From contig JAYOFM010000014.1 of the NCBI GenBank assembly GCA_038117225.1, forward strand, positions 1 to 40,771: a DNA stretch of 40,771 nucleotides. Direction: 5' to 3'. A program made the position numbers and the translations under genes. A model generated the notes under the pieces. The model did no database searches. It saw nothing but the letters and a program-made list of their open reading frames with translations, and had not been told where the DNA came from. Origin of the DNA: JAYOFM01 sp038117225 (GTDB lineage: Bacteria > Pseudomonadota > Alphaproteobacteria > Rhodospirillales > Casp-alpha2). This document shows positions 1 through 8,689 of this stretch, in pieces; within the stretch, counting starts at the first letter, position 1, and every line of letters begins with the position of its first letter.

Positions 1-273
1 GACATCGCCGAGGGCGCCGACATGGTCATGGTCAAGCCGGGGCTGCCCTATCTCGACGTGGTGCGGCGGGTCAAGGAAACCTTCGGCATGCCGACCTTCG
101 CCTACAACGTGTCCGGTGAATACGCCATGCTGAAAGGCGCCGGCGAGGCCGGTTGGCTCGAATACGACAAGGTGCTGTTGGAAACGTTGATGAGTTTCAA
201 ACGCGCCGGCGCCGACGGAATTCTGACCTACGCGGCCGTGGAAGCGGCTCGGCTACTTCGCGGCGGTACCTAA
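1..273 (+). CDS. hemB: Delta-aminolevulinic acid dehydratase (porphobilinogen synthase), C-terminal part
   Basis: The open frame enters from the left edge in frame 1 and ends at TAA 271-273, so only the last 90 residues are present. The enzyme joins two 5-aminolevulinate molecules into porphobilinogen in cytoplasmic tetrapyrrole synthesis. The visible part carries the family's C-terminal signature: an MVKPGLPYLD block (the KPG that closes the TIM-barrel active site), then a VSGEYAM block and a GADGILTY stretch just before the end. The catalytic lysines lie upstream of the window. The stop overlaps that of the convergent cheW gene by two bases, leaving no room for a terminator between them. 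Identity is firm from these motifs. Confidence 0.95.
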   Translation, partial: DIAEGADMVMVKPGLPYLDVVRRVKETFGMPTFAYNVSGEYAMLKGAGEAGWLEYDKVLLETLMSFKRAGADGILTYAAVEAARLLRGGT

Positions 274-764
274 ACGTCGAAATCGGAGAGGATGTCGAGC
301 AACTTGTCGATATCGAGCACGACCATCAACGAATTGTCGAGCCGGTAGACGCCGTCGCAAAACTCCCGCCAATTGGGATTGAGTGTCGCCGGGGTACGTT
401 CGTGTTGTTCCCGCTTCAGGCTGACCACGTCGCCGATCTTGTCGACCAACAGGGTGTAAAGGTCGGGCCCGTGTTCCACCGTGACGCCCATGGTCTCGGG
501 GCCGATTGCCAATGGTTCCATACCCAGTCGCACGCGCACGTCGATGACCGTGACGATGCGGCCGCGCAAATTGATCGAACCCTTGACCTCGTCCGGCGCC
601 AGCGGGATCGAGGCGATACGGTCGGGTGACAGGATATCCTGCACGTTGAGAATCGGAATGCCGAACATTTGATCGGCAACCATGAAGGAGACGAAATCGT
701 CCAGATCCTCACCTGGATGGGTGGAAAGTTCGGTTGATCCCGCCTCGACCAGCGCTTGGCTCAT
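270..764 (-). CDS. cheW: CheW-like chemotaxis coupling protein
   Basis: A 164-residue protein made of one CheW domain, which bridges methyl-accepting receptors to the CheA kinase at the inner face of the membrane. After a short acidic N-terminus (about 25 residues), the domain starts with FVSFMVADQMFGIPI and continues with a SINLRGRIVTVIDVR strand pair and a LLVDKIGDVVSL segment, all typical of CheW; it ends in a V-L-DIDKLL strand. No CheA, CheY or receptor gene is adjacent, so it is a solitary copy, although motA and motB lie about 7 kb away. It may serve an orphan array or a CheV-like adaptor role, but there is no receiver domain. Confidence 0.9.
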   Translation of the reverse strand: MSQALVEAGSTELSTHPGEDLDDFVSFMVADQMFGIPILNVQDILSPDRIASIPLAPDEVKGSINLRGRIVTVIDVRVRLGMEPLAIGPETMGVTVEHGPDLYTLLVDKIGDVVSLKREQHERTPATLNPNWREFCDGVYRLDNSLMVVLDIDKLLDILSDFDV

Positions 765-883
765 GGTCCTTAACTCCCGGTTCGCGGCTCGTTTGCCGCG
801 TTTCTCAATGATCGTTCAGGCCCCCGTTGGGGCTATTCAGTAACTACACTAGAGATTTCGCCGATAAAAAACAGTTGGGATTT

Positions 884-1732
884 CTACTTATCCAACCAGC
901 CCCGGACAATGTCGATCTGCGCCGCGTCCATCAACGCTGGCGCGTGACCGACTCTGTCGATCTCGATGACCTCCGCCCTGGGCCCGCGCCGGCCCATTTC
1001 CGCCGCCACGCTGGCCGGTAACAGATCAGAGTTGGCGCCCCTGAGGACCAGAGTCCGGCATGGGATGGCGTCCCATACCGGCCACAGGTCGATATCTTCC
1101 AGCGGGCCGGTCTGGAATGCCTCGGCGATGCGCGGGTCGTAATGCAGGCTCCAGCGGCCCTGCCCCTGTTCCGCAGCGCTATGTCGCGCCAGATGGGCCC
1201 ACTGGTCGTCACTCAGCGGTCCGAACGGCGCATGAACCTTGCGCAGGTAGACCTCGATTGAATCCAACGAGTCGAAGACCGGGGCTGCGCCGACATAATC
1301 GGCGATCCGCTGCAACGCCGCCTTGGGGATGTACGGGCCGACGTCATTGACCAGCAGACTGCGAATCGGTGATCCCGGCTGCGCCGCAAGCATCATGCCG
1401 ATCAGCCCGCCCATGGACGTGCCGATCCAGTCCACCCGTTCCACATCCAGATGCGCCATCAGGGTCGCCATGTCGCTAACATAGACCGGATAGGAATATT
1501 CCGATGCGTCACTCAGCCAATCGCTGCCGCCGCGCCCGGCGACGTCCGGGCAGGCGATGAAGTGGCGCTCCTGCAGCGCCGCCGCCAGGGTGTCGAAATC
1601 TCGCCCGGTTCGCGTCAATCCGTGCGCACAGACGACCGCGTGGCGGCCCTGCTTCGCGCCCCAGGTGGTATAGGCGACGCGGTGAAAGCCGCGTGGCCCG
1701 AGGGCGCGAAAACTACCGGCGCGCATGGCCAC
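884..1732 (-). CDS. Alpha/beta-fold hydrolase
   Basis: A 282-residue soluble alpha/beta hydrolase. The nucleophile elbow is GTSMGG with Ser106; the likely acid is Asp236 (GANSDLL) and the likely base His263 (GHAPAL). An AHGLTRTG oxyanion-hole stretch lies near residues 36-43. Length and motif order fit small-molecule esterases or C-C hydrolases of the MhpC type; the substrate cannot be read from sequence. It begins three bases after the stop of the upstream CoA-transferase gene on the same strand, so the two are almost certainly cotranscribed, which suggests a role in breakdown of an acyl-CoA or its product. No signal peptide is seen. Confidence 0.85.
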   Translation of the reverse strand: MAMRAGSFRALGPRGFHRVAYTTWGAKQGRHAVVCAHGLTRTGRDFDTLAAALQERHFIACPDVAGRGGSDWLSDASEYSYPVYVSDMATLMAHLDVERVDWIGTSMGGLIGMMLAAQPGSPIRSLLVNDVGPYIPKAALQRIADYVGAAPVFDSLDSIEVYLRKVHAPFGPLSDDQWAHLARHSAAEQGQGRWSLHYDPRIAEAFQTGPLEDIDLWPVWDAIPCRTLVLRGANSDLLPASVAAEMGRRGPRAEVIEIDRVGHAPALMDAAQIDIVRGWLDK

Positions 1733-1735
1733 GGT

Positions 1736-2953
1736 CTAAATTACGCCGTCGTCACGCAAGGTTGCCAGGTCGTCATCGGAGGCACCGATCATCTCGCGCA
1801 GAATCTCGTCCGTGTGTTGGCCGACCATCGGGGGTGGCCGGTCATAGGAGACTTGCGTTTTCGACATCTTGATCGGGCTTGCCGCCATCTTCACTGGCGC
1901 CGTACCGAGGGCCGGATGCGGCATTTCCAATAGCATGCCGCGCGCCAGTACCTGCGGGTCGCTGAACACCTGATCCAGCCGGTTGATGGGACCGCAGCTG
2001 ACGTTGTTGGCTTCCAATTCCTCGAGCCAGAACGCCGATGGCTTGGCGGCGACGATATCGCGCAGCATGGGGATCAAGGCTTCACGGTTACGCACCCGCG
2101 CGCCGTTGGTGGCGAAGCGTTCGTCCTGGGGCAGGTCTGGCACGCCCGCGACCTTACAGAACCGTTCGAACTGGCCATCGTTGCCGACCGCCAGGATGAT
2201 ATCGCCGTCGGCCGTCGGGAATGACTGGTAGGGCACGATATTGGGATGCGCGTTGCCGATTCTCGGCGGCACGACATCCGTCGCCAGGTAATTTGCGGCG
2301 ACCATCGATAGCACGGCGACCGTGGTATCCAGCATGCCGATGTCGATGAACTGGCCTTCGCCGGTGACTTCCCGGTGGCGCAACGCGGCGTTGATGGAAA
2401 TCGCCGCGTACAGGCCGGCGACCAGGTCCGAGATCGGCATGCCGGCCTTCTGCGGGTCGCCATCGGGTGCGCCGGTAATGCTCATGAAGCCGCCCATGCC
2501 CTGGATGAGCACGTCATAACCGGGGCGCGGCGCGTACGGTCCGGTATGGCCGAAACCTGTGATCGAGCAATAGACCAGCCCTGGGCAATCGTCCTTCAGG
2601 TCATCATAGGCGAGGCCATATTTGGCGAGCCCGCCCGTCTTGAAATTTTCCGCCAACACGTCGCTCTCGGCGATCATGCGCCGGGCGATTTCCTGGCCTT
2701 TCGGTTTGGTCAGATCGAGGGTGATGGAACGTTTGCTGCGGTTCGCCGCCGTGAAGTAAGCGCTTTCCGTCGTTTCGTTGCCGTCGCCGTCGCGCAGGAA
2801 GGGCGGCGCGAAACGCCGGGTATCGTCGCCGACGCCGGGGCGCTCAATCTTGATGACATCGGCTCCCATGTCACCGAGTATCTGGGTGCAGCTTGGCCCC
2901 GCCAGAATGCGAGTCAGATCAAACACTCGAATGCCTTGCAACGGTCCGCTCAT
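1736..2953 (-). CDS. CaiB/BaiF (family III) CoA-transferase
   Basis: A 405-residue family III CoA-transferase, the class that moves CoA between carboxylic acids through an enzyme-bound acyl anhydride. The N-terminus GIRVFDLTRILAGP and the GADVIKIERPG stretch are diagnostic, and the catalytic aspartate is Asp147 in PGYDVLIQ. A DPQVLARGM motif near residue 325 and a GQHTDEIL motif near the C-terminus complete the family pattern. The start is the first ATG of the frame. The gene heads a two-gene leftward operon with the alpha/beta hydrolase. Substrate is unknown: formyl-CoA, carnitine, succinyl and other transferases share this fold, and nothing nearby fixes it. Confidence 0.92.
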   Translation of the reverse strand: MSGPLQGIRVFDLTRILAGPSCTQILGDMGADVIKIERPGVGDDTRRFAPPFLRDGDGNETTESAYFTAANRSKRSITLDLTKPKGQEIARRMIAESDVLAENFKTGGLAKYGLAYDDLKDDCPGLVYCSITGFGHTGPYAPRPGYDVLIQGMGGFMSITGAPDGDPQKAGMPISDLVAGLYAAISINAALRHREVTGEGQFIDIGMLDTTVAVLSMVAANYLATDVVPPRIGNAHPNIVPYQSFPTADGDIILAVGNDGQFERFCKVAGVPDLPQDERFATNGARVRNREALIPMLRDIVAAKPSAFWLEELEANNVSCGPINRLDQVFSDPQVLARGMLLEMPHPALGTAPVKMAASPIKMSKTQVSYDRPPPMVGQHTDEILREMIGASDDDLATLRDDGVI

Positions 2954-3098
2954 CCGTGAAACCTCGTATCGTGATTGTTGAGTAGTCGTCTGCCCTAGGA
3001 CAACGATCGATGCCGAACGCCGCCTTTATCCCTGGTATACCACGCTGCGTTTATAGTCGAGCGTCGTATGGCGCGCAATTCGCCGGAAAGCGCCGCGG

Positions 3099-5477
3099 GT
3101 GTTGATTCGGCGGATTAGTCTGGCGATCGTCCTTCTAGCCATCGGCACGTTTGTCGGTGTCGGAAGCTGGTTCTGGACATCGCTGCCGCAGGCAAGCGGG
3201 TGGGTCGCGATCACCGGCCTCGCCGCCCCGGTCTCGGTAACCCGTGATAGTCTTGGCGTGCCGAGAATTGCCGCGAAGAATTGGCCGGACGCCTACCACG
3301 CGCTCGGTTTCGTGCACGCCCAGGACCGATTGTGGCAGATGGAGGCCATGCGCCGCTTTGGCGCCGGCCGGCTGGCCGAGGTCGTCGGGCCGGAAGCCGT
3401 CGCCAGTGATAAATGGATGCGGACGCTGGGGCTCCATCGCCTGGCGGCGGATCAAGTCAGCCGGATTTCGAAGGAAGCGCGACGCGCATTGGCGGCGTAC
3501 GCCGCCGGCGTCAATAGCTTCATCGACAACGATGGCGGCATGCTGACGCCGGAGTTCAGCGTTCTCGGCTATCGACCGGAACCATGGACGCCGGCGGATT
3601 CCCTGGTCTGGGGGAAGATCATGGCGATGCGCCTCGGCGGTAATTGGCGTGATGAATTGTTGCGCGCGCGGCTCGCCAAGCGGCTCGGTATCGAGCGGGT
3701 CGAGGAACTGTGGCCAGCTGTTCCCGGGAGCGAAGCCGCGCCGGCTCCAGTGCGGGCCGCGGCATTGCAGGATCTGACGAATGCTGCCCGAGTCGCGGCC
3801 GGCGCCTTGTCCACCCCCGCTCCCGTGGCCGAGAGCGGGGCTTCCAACGTCTGGGCGCTCGCGCCATCTCGCACGCCGACCGGTGGCGCCCTGTTGGCCA
3901 ACGACCCGCATCTCGGCTTCTCGGCACCGATCATGTGGTATCTGGCGGCGATCGAAACGCCGGATGGCCAGTTGGTGGGCGCCACCGTGCCCGGCGTGCC
4001 GTTTACCATTCTTGGCCACAACGGGCATCTGGCCTGGGGGTTCACCACGACGCAGGCCGATTTTAAGGATCTGGTGGTCGAGCGGCTGGCGCCGGGCAGC
4101 GCCGATCGCTATGAAACACCGAATGGCCCGAGGCCGTTCCAGGTCCGCTCGGAAACCATCGCCGTCAGGGGTGCGTCGCCGATCGCCCTTGACGTGCGTT
4201 GGAGCCGTCACGGCCCGGTCATATCGGATCTAAGCCCCGCTACTCTCGATGCCGTCGAAAGCGCCGATCGTCATGTTCTGGTACTCCAGGCGACGTTCCT
4301 GCGTGACGATGATCGCACGCCGGAAGCCCTCTATCGCCTCAACCGCGCCGAGGACAGCGCAGCGTTCAGGGCTGCGTTGGAGGATTTTCATAGCCCGCAA
4401 CAGAATGTGTTGTTCGCCGACACGCTTGGCGGGATCACCCTGTTCGCGCCTGGCCGGGTACCGATACGCCCGATTGGAAACGGGCGCTGGCCGATCTCCG
4501 GCTGGGACGGCCGTGGCACGTGGCAGGGATTCGCGTCTTACGGCCTGCTGCCCCGGATTGCCAATCCGGGGTCCGGCGTCATCATCAATGCCAACGACCG
4601 ATTGCCGCTCGACGCCCCCGCCCCGTTCATCACCGAGGATTGGGCACCGCCCTTCCGGGCGCGGCGAATCGCCGAGCGTCTGCGCGTCGGCGATGGTTCG
4701 CTCAGTGAATCGGTGGCATTGCAACACGATACCGCTTCGCTGATGGCGCGCGCGGTGCTGCCGCTGATGACCGGCATCGCGGCCAGAACCGATGACGAGA
4801 CCTGGGCGCTGAGCAAACTGCGGACGTGGAACCACACCATGGTTGCCGGGCGTGTCGAGCCATTGCTGTTCGCGGCCTGGCTGCGGGAGCTCAACCGCAA
4901 CCTCTATGCGGATGAATTGGGGCCCCTGTTTAGCGCCTATTTTGGCTACCGCCCGCTGTTCGTGAAATCCGTGCTGAGCGGTCGCGATCACTGGTGCGAC
5001 GACGTCACGACGGCGCCGATGGAAACCTGTGTCGATGCACTGCGAACGTCACTCGCACGCGCTCTTGTCTGGCTGGGCGAGCGTTATGGCGAGGATCGCG
5101 CCGCCTGGCGTTGGGGCGCGGCCCACCGGGCGCGATTTGCGCATCCCCTGTTCATGCATGTGCCGGTGCTCGGCGAGCTGACGACGCTTGAAGTCACCGT
5201 CGGCGGCGGCAATGCCACATTGGCCCGGGCCACGTCGCGCATCGCCGACGACGCGGCGCCGTTTGTCGCCGTGCATGGCGCCGGTTACCGCGCCGTCTAC
5301 GATCTGGCGGACCTGGCGCGGTCGCGGTTCGTCATTGCCACGGGGCAGTCTGGCAACCCGCTGTCGGCCCATTATCGGGATTTCGTGGGATTATGGCGGG
5401 ATGGCCACACGGTGACCATCGACGCGGCCGACACGGGAACGCCGCGCTTGCTTCTTTCCCCGCCGGACGGCTCCTGA
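3099..5477 (+). CDS. Penicillin acylase family protein (Ntn hydrolase), exported
   Basis: A 792-residue S45 peptidase-family Ntn hydrolase, made as a precursor that cleaves itself into alpha and beta chains. The start is GTG 3099 with GGAAAG nine bases upstream. Residues 1-30 form a basic-plus-hydrophobic signal sequence or anchor, so the enzyme should act in the periplasm. The alpha chain has the FVHAQDRLWQME motif near residue 75. The nucleophile and cleavage point is Ser249 in GASNVWAL, followed by the LLANDPHLGF motif. These enzymes hydrolyse amides such as beta-lactams or acyl-homoserine lactones; which one applies here cannot be told. It is divergent from the CoA-transferase gene, with about 145 bp between them for promoters. 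Confidence 0.92.
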   Translation: MLIRRISLAIVLLAIGTFVGVGSWFWTSLPQASGWVAITGLAAPVSVTRDSLGVPRIAAKNWPDAYHALGFVHAQDRLWQMEAMRRFGAGRLAEVVGPEAVASDKWMRTLGLHRLAADQVSRISKEARRALAAYAAGVNSFIDNDGGMLTPEFSVLGYRPEPWTPADSLVWGKIMAMRLGGNWRDELLRARLAKRLGIERVEELWPAVPGSEAAPAPVRAAALQDLTNAARVAAGALSTPAPVAESGASNVWALAPSRTPTGGALLANDPHLGFSAPIMWYLAAIETPDGQLVGATVPGVPFTILGHNGHLAWGFTTTQADFKDLVVERLAPGSADRYETPNGPRPFQVRSETIAVRGASPIALDVRWSRHGPVISDLSPATLDAVESADRHVLVLQATFLRDDDRTPEALYRLNRAEDSAAFRAALEDFHSPQQNVLFADTLGGITLFAPGRVPIRPIGNGRWPISGWDGRGTWQGFASYGLLPRIANPGSGVIINANDRLPLDAPAPFITEDWAPPFRARRIAERLRVGDGSLSESVALQHDTASLMARAVLPLMTGIAARTDDETWALSKLRTWNHTMVAGRVEPLLFAAWLRELNRNLYADELGPLFSAYFGYRPLFVKSVLSGRDHWCDDVTTAPMETCVDALRTSLARALVWLGERYGEDRAAWRWGAAHRARFAHPLFMHVPVLGELTTLEVTVGGGNATLARATSRIADDAAPFVAVHGAGYRAVYDLADLARSRFVIATGQSGNPLSAHYRDFVGLWRDGHTVTIDAADTGTPRLLLSPPDGS

Positions 5478-5521
5478 TAACCCCTTCTCGATCGCCGATT
5501 AGCCGGTCGGAGGAGTGTACG

Positions 5522-6748
5522 ATGAGCGTCACCCTGCAGGATATCGAGGCCGCCGCGCGGCGCATCGAGGGCGCCGTCATCCGCACGCCGTTTAAGCACT
5601 CGTTGACCCTGTCGGCCATCACCGGCGCCGAAATCTTCAACAAATTCGAGAACCTTCAGTTCACCGCGTCGTTCAAGGAACGCGGCGCGCTGAACAAGCT
5701 GTTGAGTCTGAGCGACGAGCAGCGGGCTCGCGGCGTCATCGCCGTGTCCGCCGGCAACCACGCGCAAGGGGTCGCCTATCACGCGCAGCGGCTTGGTGTG
5801 CCGGCAACGATCGTCATGCCGGAACACACGCCGTTCGTGAAGGTCCGCCACACCCGCTCGCACGGCGCGGAGGTTGTTCTGGTCGGCGAGACCATCGCCG
5901 AATGCCGGCCCGAGGCCGATCGGCTGGCGGCGGCGAATGGCTTGACCTTTCTCCATCCCTTCGATGACGAGGCGATCATCGCCGGCCAGGGAACGATTGC
6001 GCTGGAAATGCTGGCCGATCAGCCGGATCTTGATGTCATGGTCGTCGCCATTGGCGGCGGCGGCCTGATTTCCGGCATCGCCACGGCGGCGAAGGCGCTG
6101 AAACCGGACATCGAAATCATCGGCGTCGAGGCCGCGTTGTATTCATCGACCCACGACGCGCTTGCCGACGTCGCCGGACGCTATGGCGGCCATACGGTCG
6201 CCGAGGGCATCGCCGTCAAACATCCAGGTACGCTGACGCTGCCAATCGTGCGTGCGCTCGTGTCCGAGGTCCTGGTCGTCGACGAGGCGGCCATCGAAAG
6301 CGCCATTAATCTGTACTTCAACGTGGAAAAGACCGTCGCCGAGGGCGCCGGCGCGGCAGCCTTGGCCGCCGTGCTGGCCAATCCGGACCGGTTCAAGGGA
6401 CGTCGGGTCGGCATCGTGCTGTGCGGCGGTAACATCGATTCCCGGCTGATGGCGACTGTGATCATGCGCGGCCTGGTCAACGAAGGGCGGCTTGCCCGCA
6501 TCCGCATCGCCACCGCCGACGTACCCGGTCAACTGGCCCGCGTGGCCGGCATCATCGCTGACTCCGGCGCCAATATCGTCGAGGTCGAACACCAGCGGCT
6601 GATGGCCGACGTGGCCCTGAAATCGGCGGATATGGATATCACCGTGGAGACCCGCGACCGCGCGCACCTGGAAGAGCTCATTCAGTGCCTCGTCGCGGAA
6701 GGCTACGATGCCGACGAACTGAGGTTCCTTTCCGACGCAAGAGGGTGA
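5522..6748 (+). CDS. ilvA: Threonine ammonia-lyase (threonine dehydratase) with C-terminal ACT domain
   Basis: A 408-residue PLP enzyme converting threonine to 2-oxobutanoate and ammonia in the cytoplasm. The chosen start is ATG 5522, preceded by GGAGG at 5509-5513; the same frame is open further upstream but lacks a ribosome site and overlaps the acylase gene. The PLP lysine is Lys52 (TASFKERGAL), followed by SAGNHAQG and the phosphate-binding GGGGLISG loop. About 75 C-terminal residues form a single ACT domain (IRIATADVPGQLARVAGI), as in the short 400-residue class of the family. That class can be biosynthetic (ilvA) or catabolic (tdcB-like); no other isoleucine genes are nearby, so the symbol is tentative. 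Confidence 0.9.
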   Translation: MSVTLQDIEAAARRIEGAVIRTPFKHSLTLSAITGAEIFNKFENLQFTASFKERGALNKLLSLSDEQRARGVIAVSAGNHAQGVAYHAQRLGVPATIVMPEHTPFVKVRHTRSHGAEVVLVGETIAECRPEADRLAAANGLTFLHPFDDEAIIAGQGTIALEMLADQPDLDVMVVAIGGGGLISGIATAAKALKPDIEIIGVEAALYSSTHDALADVAGRYGGHTVAEGIAVKHPGTLTLPIVRALVSEVLVVDEAAIESAINLYFNVEKTVAEGAGAAALAAVLANPDRFKGRRVGIVLCGGNIDSRLMATVIMRGLVNEGRLARIRIATADVPGQLARVAGIIADSGANIVEVEHQRLMADVALKSADMDITVETRDRAHLEELIQCLVAEGYDADELRFLSDARG

Positions 6749-6761
6749 CGCGGCGCGTCGA

Positions 6762-7560
6762 TTAAAGGCGCCAAATCAATAGCCGCGTGCGGCGGCGGTC
6801 ATCGACCGTCACCACCTGGTCCGGCGGGTCACCCGGGACATCGAACGAATTGCTGATGAACAGGCTGCCGGGCTTCATCTCGATGCGCGCCTTGGCCATC
6901 AATCTTTGCATCGGCGCCGGCGATAGGAAGCAGTAAACCACGTCATAGGGTTCGAGATCGTAGTTCCAGATACTGCCGAAGACGATCTTCACGTTGGGCC
7001 AGGCGGGGAAGTGCAGCCGCAACCAAGACAGCGCGAAGGGGATCGGCGCCGATTCGATACCGATGAATTGCCCGTCGGGTCGCGCCGCCGCCAGATGGCC
7101 TACGGTGCCGCCGAGCCCCGATCCGAGATCGGCGAACACCAGATTGGCCCGGTCCTTCAGCAATCCGTCGAGAGCCCGCCAAGTGGTGCGGTTGGTCAGG
7201 TAGAGTGGGACTCGTTCGAAGATCGCGTTCCAGTAGACCAACACGAGTAAGGCGAATCCGAGCAGGTAGACCCACGGCCGAATGGGCAACAGCAGGCTCA
7301 ACCCCAGCGCTGGCGGGGCCAGCAGCTGCGGCCAGAACCACACACATGCGCGGCAGGCCGAGCTTGGTGCCCAGCAACGCCGCCATCAGCCCCTGCACCG
7401 CCAGAACGAGCCACACCGGCAGCACCAATTCCTGCGATGACCCCGTTGCCAAGGCGCCTCCGAACGCCGTCGAGGCGCCGATGAGCTGGCAACCGAGAAC
7501 GATGACCAGCGGATGGAAACGCCCGTTGTCTCGGGAGTCGTGGTCTTCGCCGTCACTCAT
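6762..7560 (-). pseudogene. Membrane-anchored class I SAM-dependent methyltransferase, frame broken at a CA repeat
   Basis: Two overlapping leftward frames make one protein. The first (from ATG 7560, MSDGEDHDSRDNG) supplies an acidic start and two hydrophobic segments; the second, readable from about 7343, supplies two more hydrophobic segments, a VYWNAIFERVPLYLTNR linker and a methyltransferase domain with SAM motif I (FADLGSGLGGTVG) and an acidic ribose-binding end (GIES). The frame change falls in a (CA)4 tract at 7339-7346. One extra CA unit or two fewer would restore a single protein of about 264-266 residues, the usual architecture of this uncharacterised family. It may be a sequencing error, a real mutation or slippage. 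The substrate is unknown; the C-terminal half would act on the cytoplasmic side. Confidence 0.75.
7339..7346. repeat. (CA)4 dinucleotide tract at a reading-frame break
   Basis: Four CA units lie exactly where the methyltransferase frame changes. In the coding direction the tract reads as GT/TG repeats just after the codons for LPRM. A change of +2 or -4 bases, that is, whole repeat units, rejoins the frames, which is the arithmetic expected of slippage. Confidence 0.7.
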
Positions 7561-7775
7561 CGGATAGTAACCATGTTGCCGTTGGCGTCCGCTAGTTTAT
7601 GGATATTGTGTTGGCGAGCGGTCTCGGAGAACGAACCGTTGAAATTATTTGACGATTTGCTGTCGAAAAACCCCGCGACATGGGTTAAACAGCAGGTAGA
7701 ATAGATTTCCGTCTTAAGCGGAAACGGTCGGGGTGTGCGCAATCCGTCGGTGAGCGAGTACGAGGGAATTAAGTA

Positions 7776-8636
7776 ATGTTCTTCATCATCGGGTTGCTGG
7801 TTGTTTTTGGCTCTGTGCTCGGCGGTTATTCGGTGCATGGCGATCTCGCCATTCTCTGGCAGCCGATCGAATTCGTCATCATTATCGGTGCCGGCCTCGG
7901 CGCCTACCTCATCGCCAATCCCATGTCCGTGGTCAAGGGCGCGGCCGGCTCGATCGGCACGCTGCTGAAGGGACCGAGTTACAAGCGAGAAGCCTATATC
8001 GAGCTCCTGAGCGTCCTGTATTCTATTTTCAAGCTGGCAAAATCGAAAGGCGATCTGGCGCTGGAAAGCCATGTGGAAAAACCGTCCGAGAGCCCGCTGT
8101 TCGCCAACTATCCGACATTTCAAGCCGACCATCACGCCACCGATTTCCTGTGCGATTACTTGCGGCTCCTGACGTTGGGCGCCAGCAATCCGCATGAGCT
8201 TGAAGGCATCATGGATCAGGAGTTGGATACCCTCCACAACGAAAAGCATGCAATTTCCACCTCAATTCAGGTTTGTGCCGACGCGGTACCGGCGCTCGGC
8301 ATTGTCGCCGCCGTGTTGGGCGTCATCGTGACCATGAGTTCGATCACTGAACCCCCTGAAATTCTCGGCGGCCTGATCGCGGCGGCGCTGGTCGGAACGT
8401 TCAGTGGAATTTTTCTGTCCTACGGCGTCCTGGCGCCGATGGCCAGTAGCCTAGAGAAAACCTATAACGCGGATCATCAATATTTCCTCTGCATGAAAGC
8501 CGGCTTGATGGGGCATATGCAGGGGTATGCGCCGCAGGTTTCCGTCGAATTTGCCCGCAAGGCGCTGGCGAGCGAAATGCAACCGAGCTTCGCGGAGTTA
8601 GAAGAGATCATCAACAACCTGCCTGCAGTGGGCTGA
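7776..8636 (+). CDS. motA: Flagellar motor stator protein MotA
   Basis: A 286-residue inner-membrane stator subunit that, with MotB, forms the ion channel driving flagellar rotation. Four membrane segments can be seen at about residues 1-20, 33-50, 170-190 and 198-225, with the large cytoplasmic loop between segments two and three. The two conserved prolines are present: Pro172 in AVPALGIVAAVLGV and Pro221 in LAPMASS. The start ATG 7776 has GAGGGA about ten bases upstream. The length suits the longer proton-type MotA of alpha- and gammaproteobacteria. motB follows 53 bases later. No other flagellar gene is in the window. Confidence 0.96.
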   Translation: MFFIIGLLVVFGSVLGGYSVHGDLAILWQPIEFVIIIGAGLGAYLIANPMSVVKGAAGSIGTLLKGPSYKREAYIELLSVLYSIFKLAKSKGDLALESHVEKPSESPLFANYPTFQADHHATDFLCDYLRLLTLGASNPHELEGIMDQELDTLHNEKHAISTSIQVCADAVPALGIVAAVLGVIVTMSSITEPPEILGGLIAAALVGTFSGIFLSYGVLAPMASSLEKTYNADHQYFLCMKAGLMGHMQGYAPQVSVEFARKALASEMQPSFAELEEIINNLPAVG

Positions 8637-8689
8637 TCGCGCCGCGGCGCTGATCCGGCTCGACCCGGTATTAAGGCTGAGGCGAACAC

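Noticed and set aside
3135..4211. Long antisense open frame within the penicillin acylase gene (also 4230-4991)
   Set aside because: High GC content keeps antisense frames open. No ribosome site, low-complexity Arg/Gly/Gln-rich translation, and the sense strand has clear family motifs.
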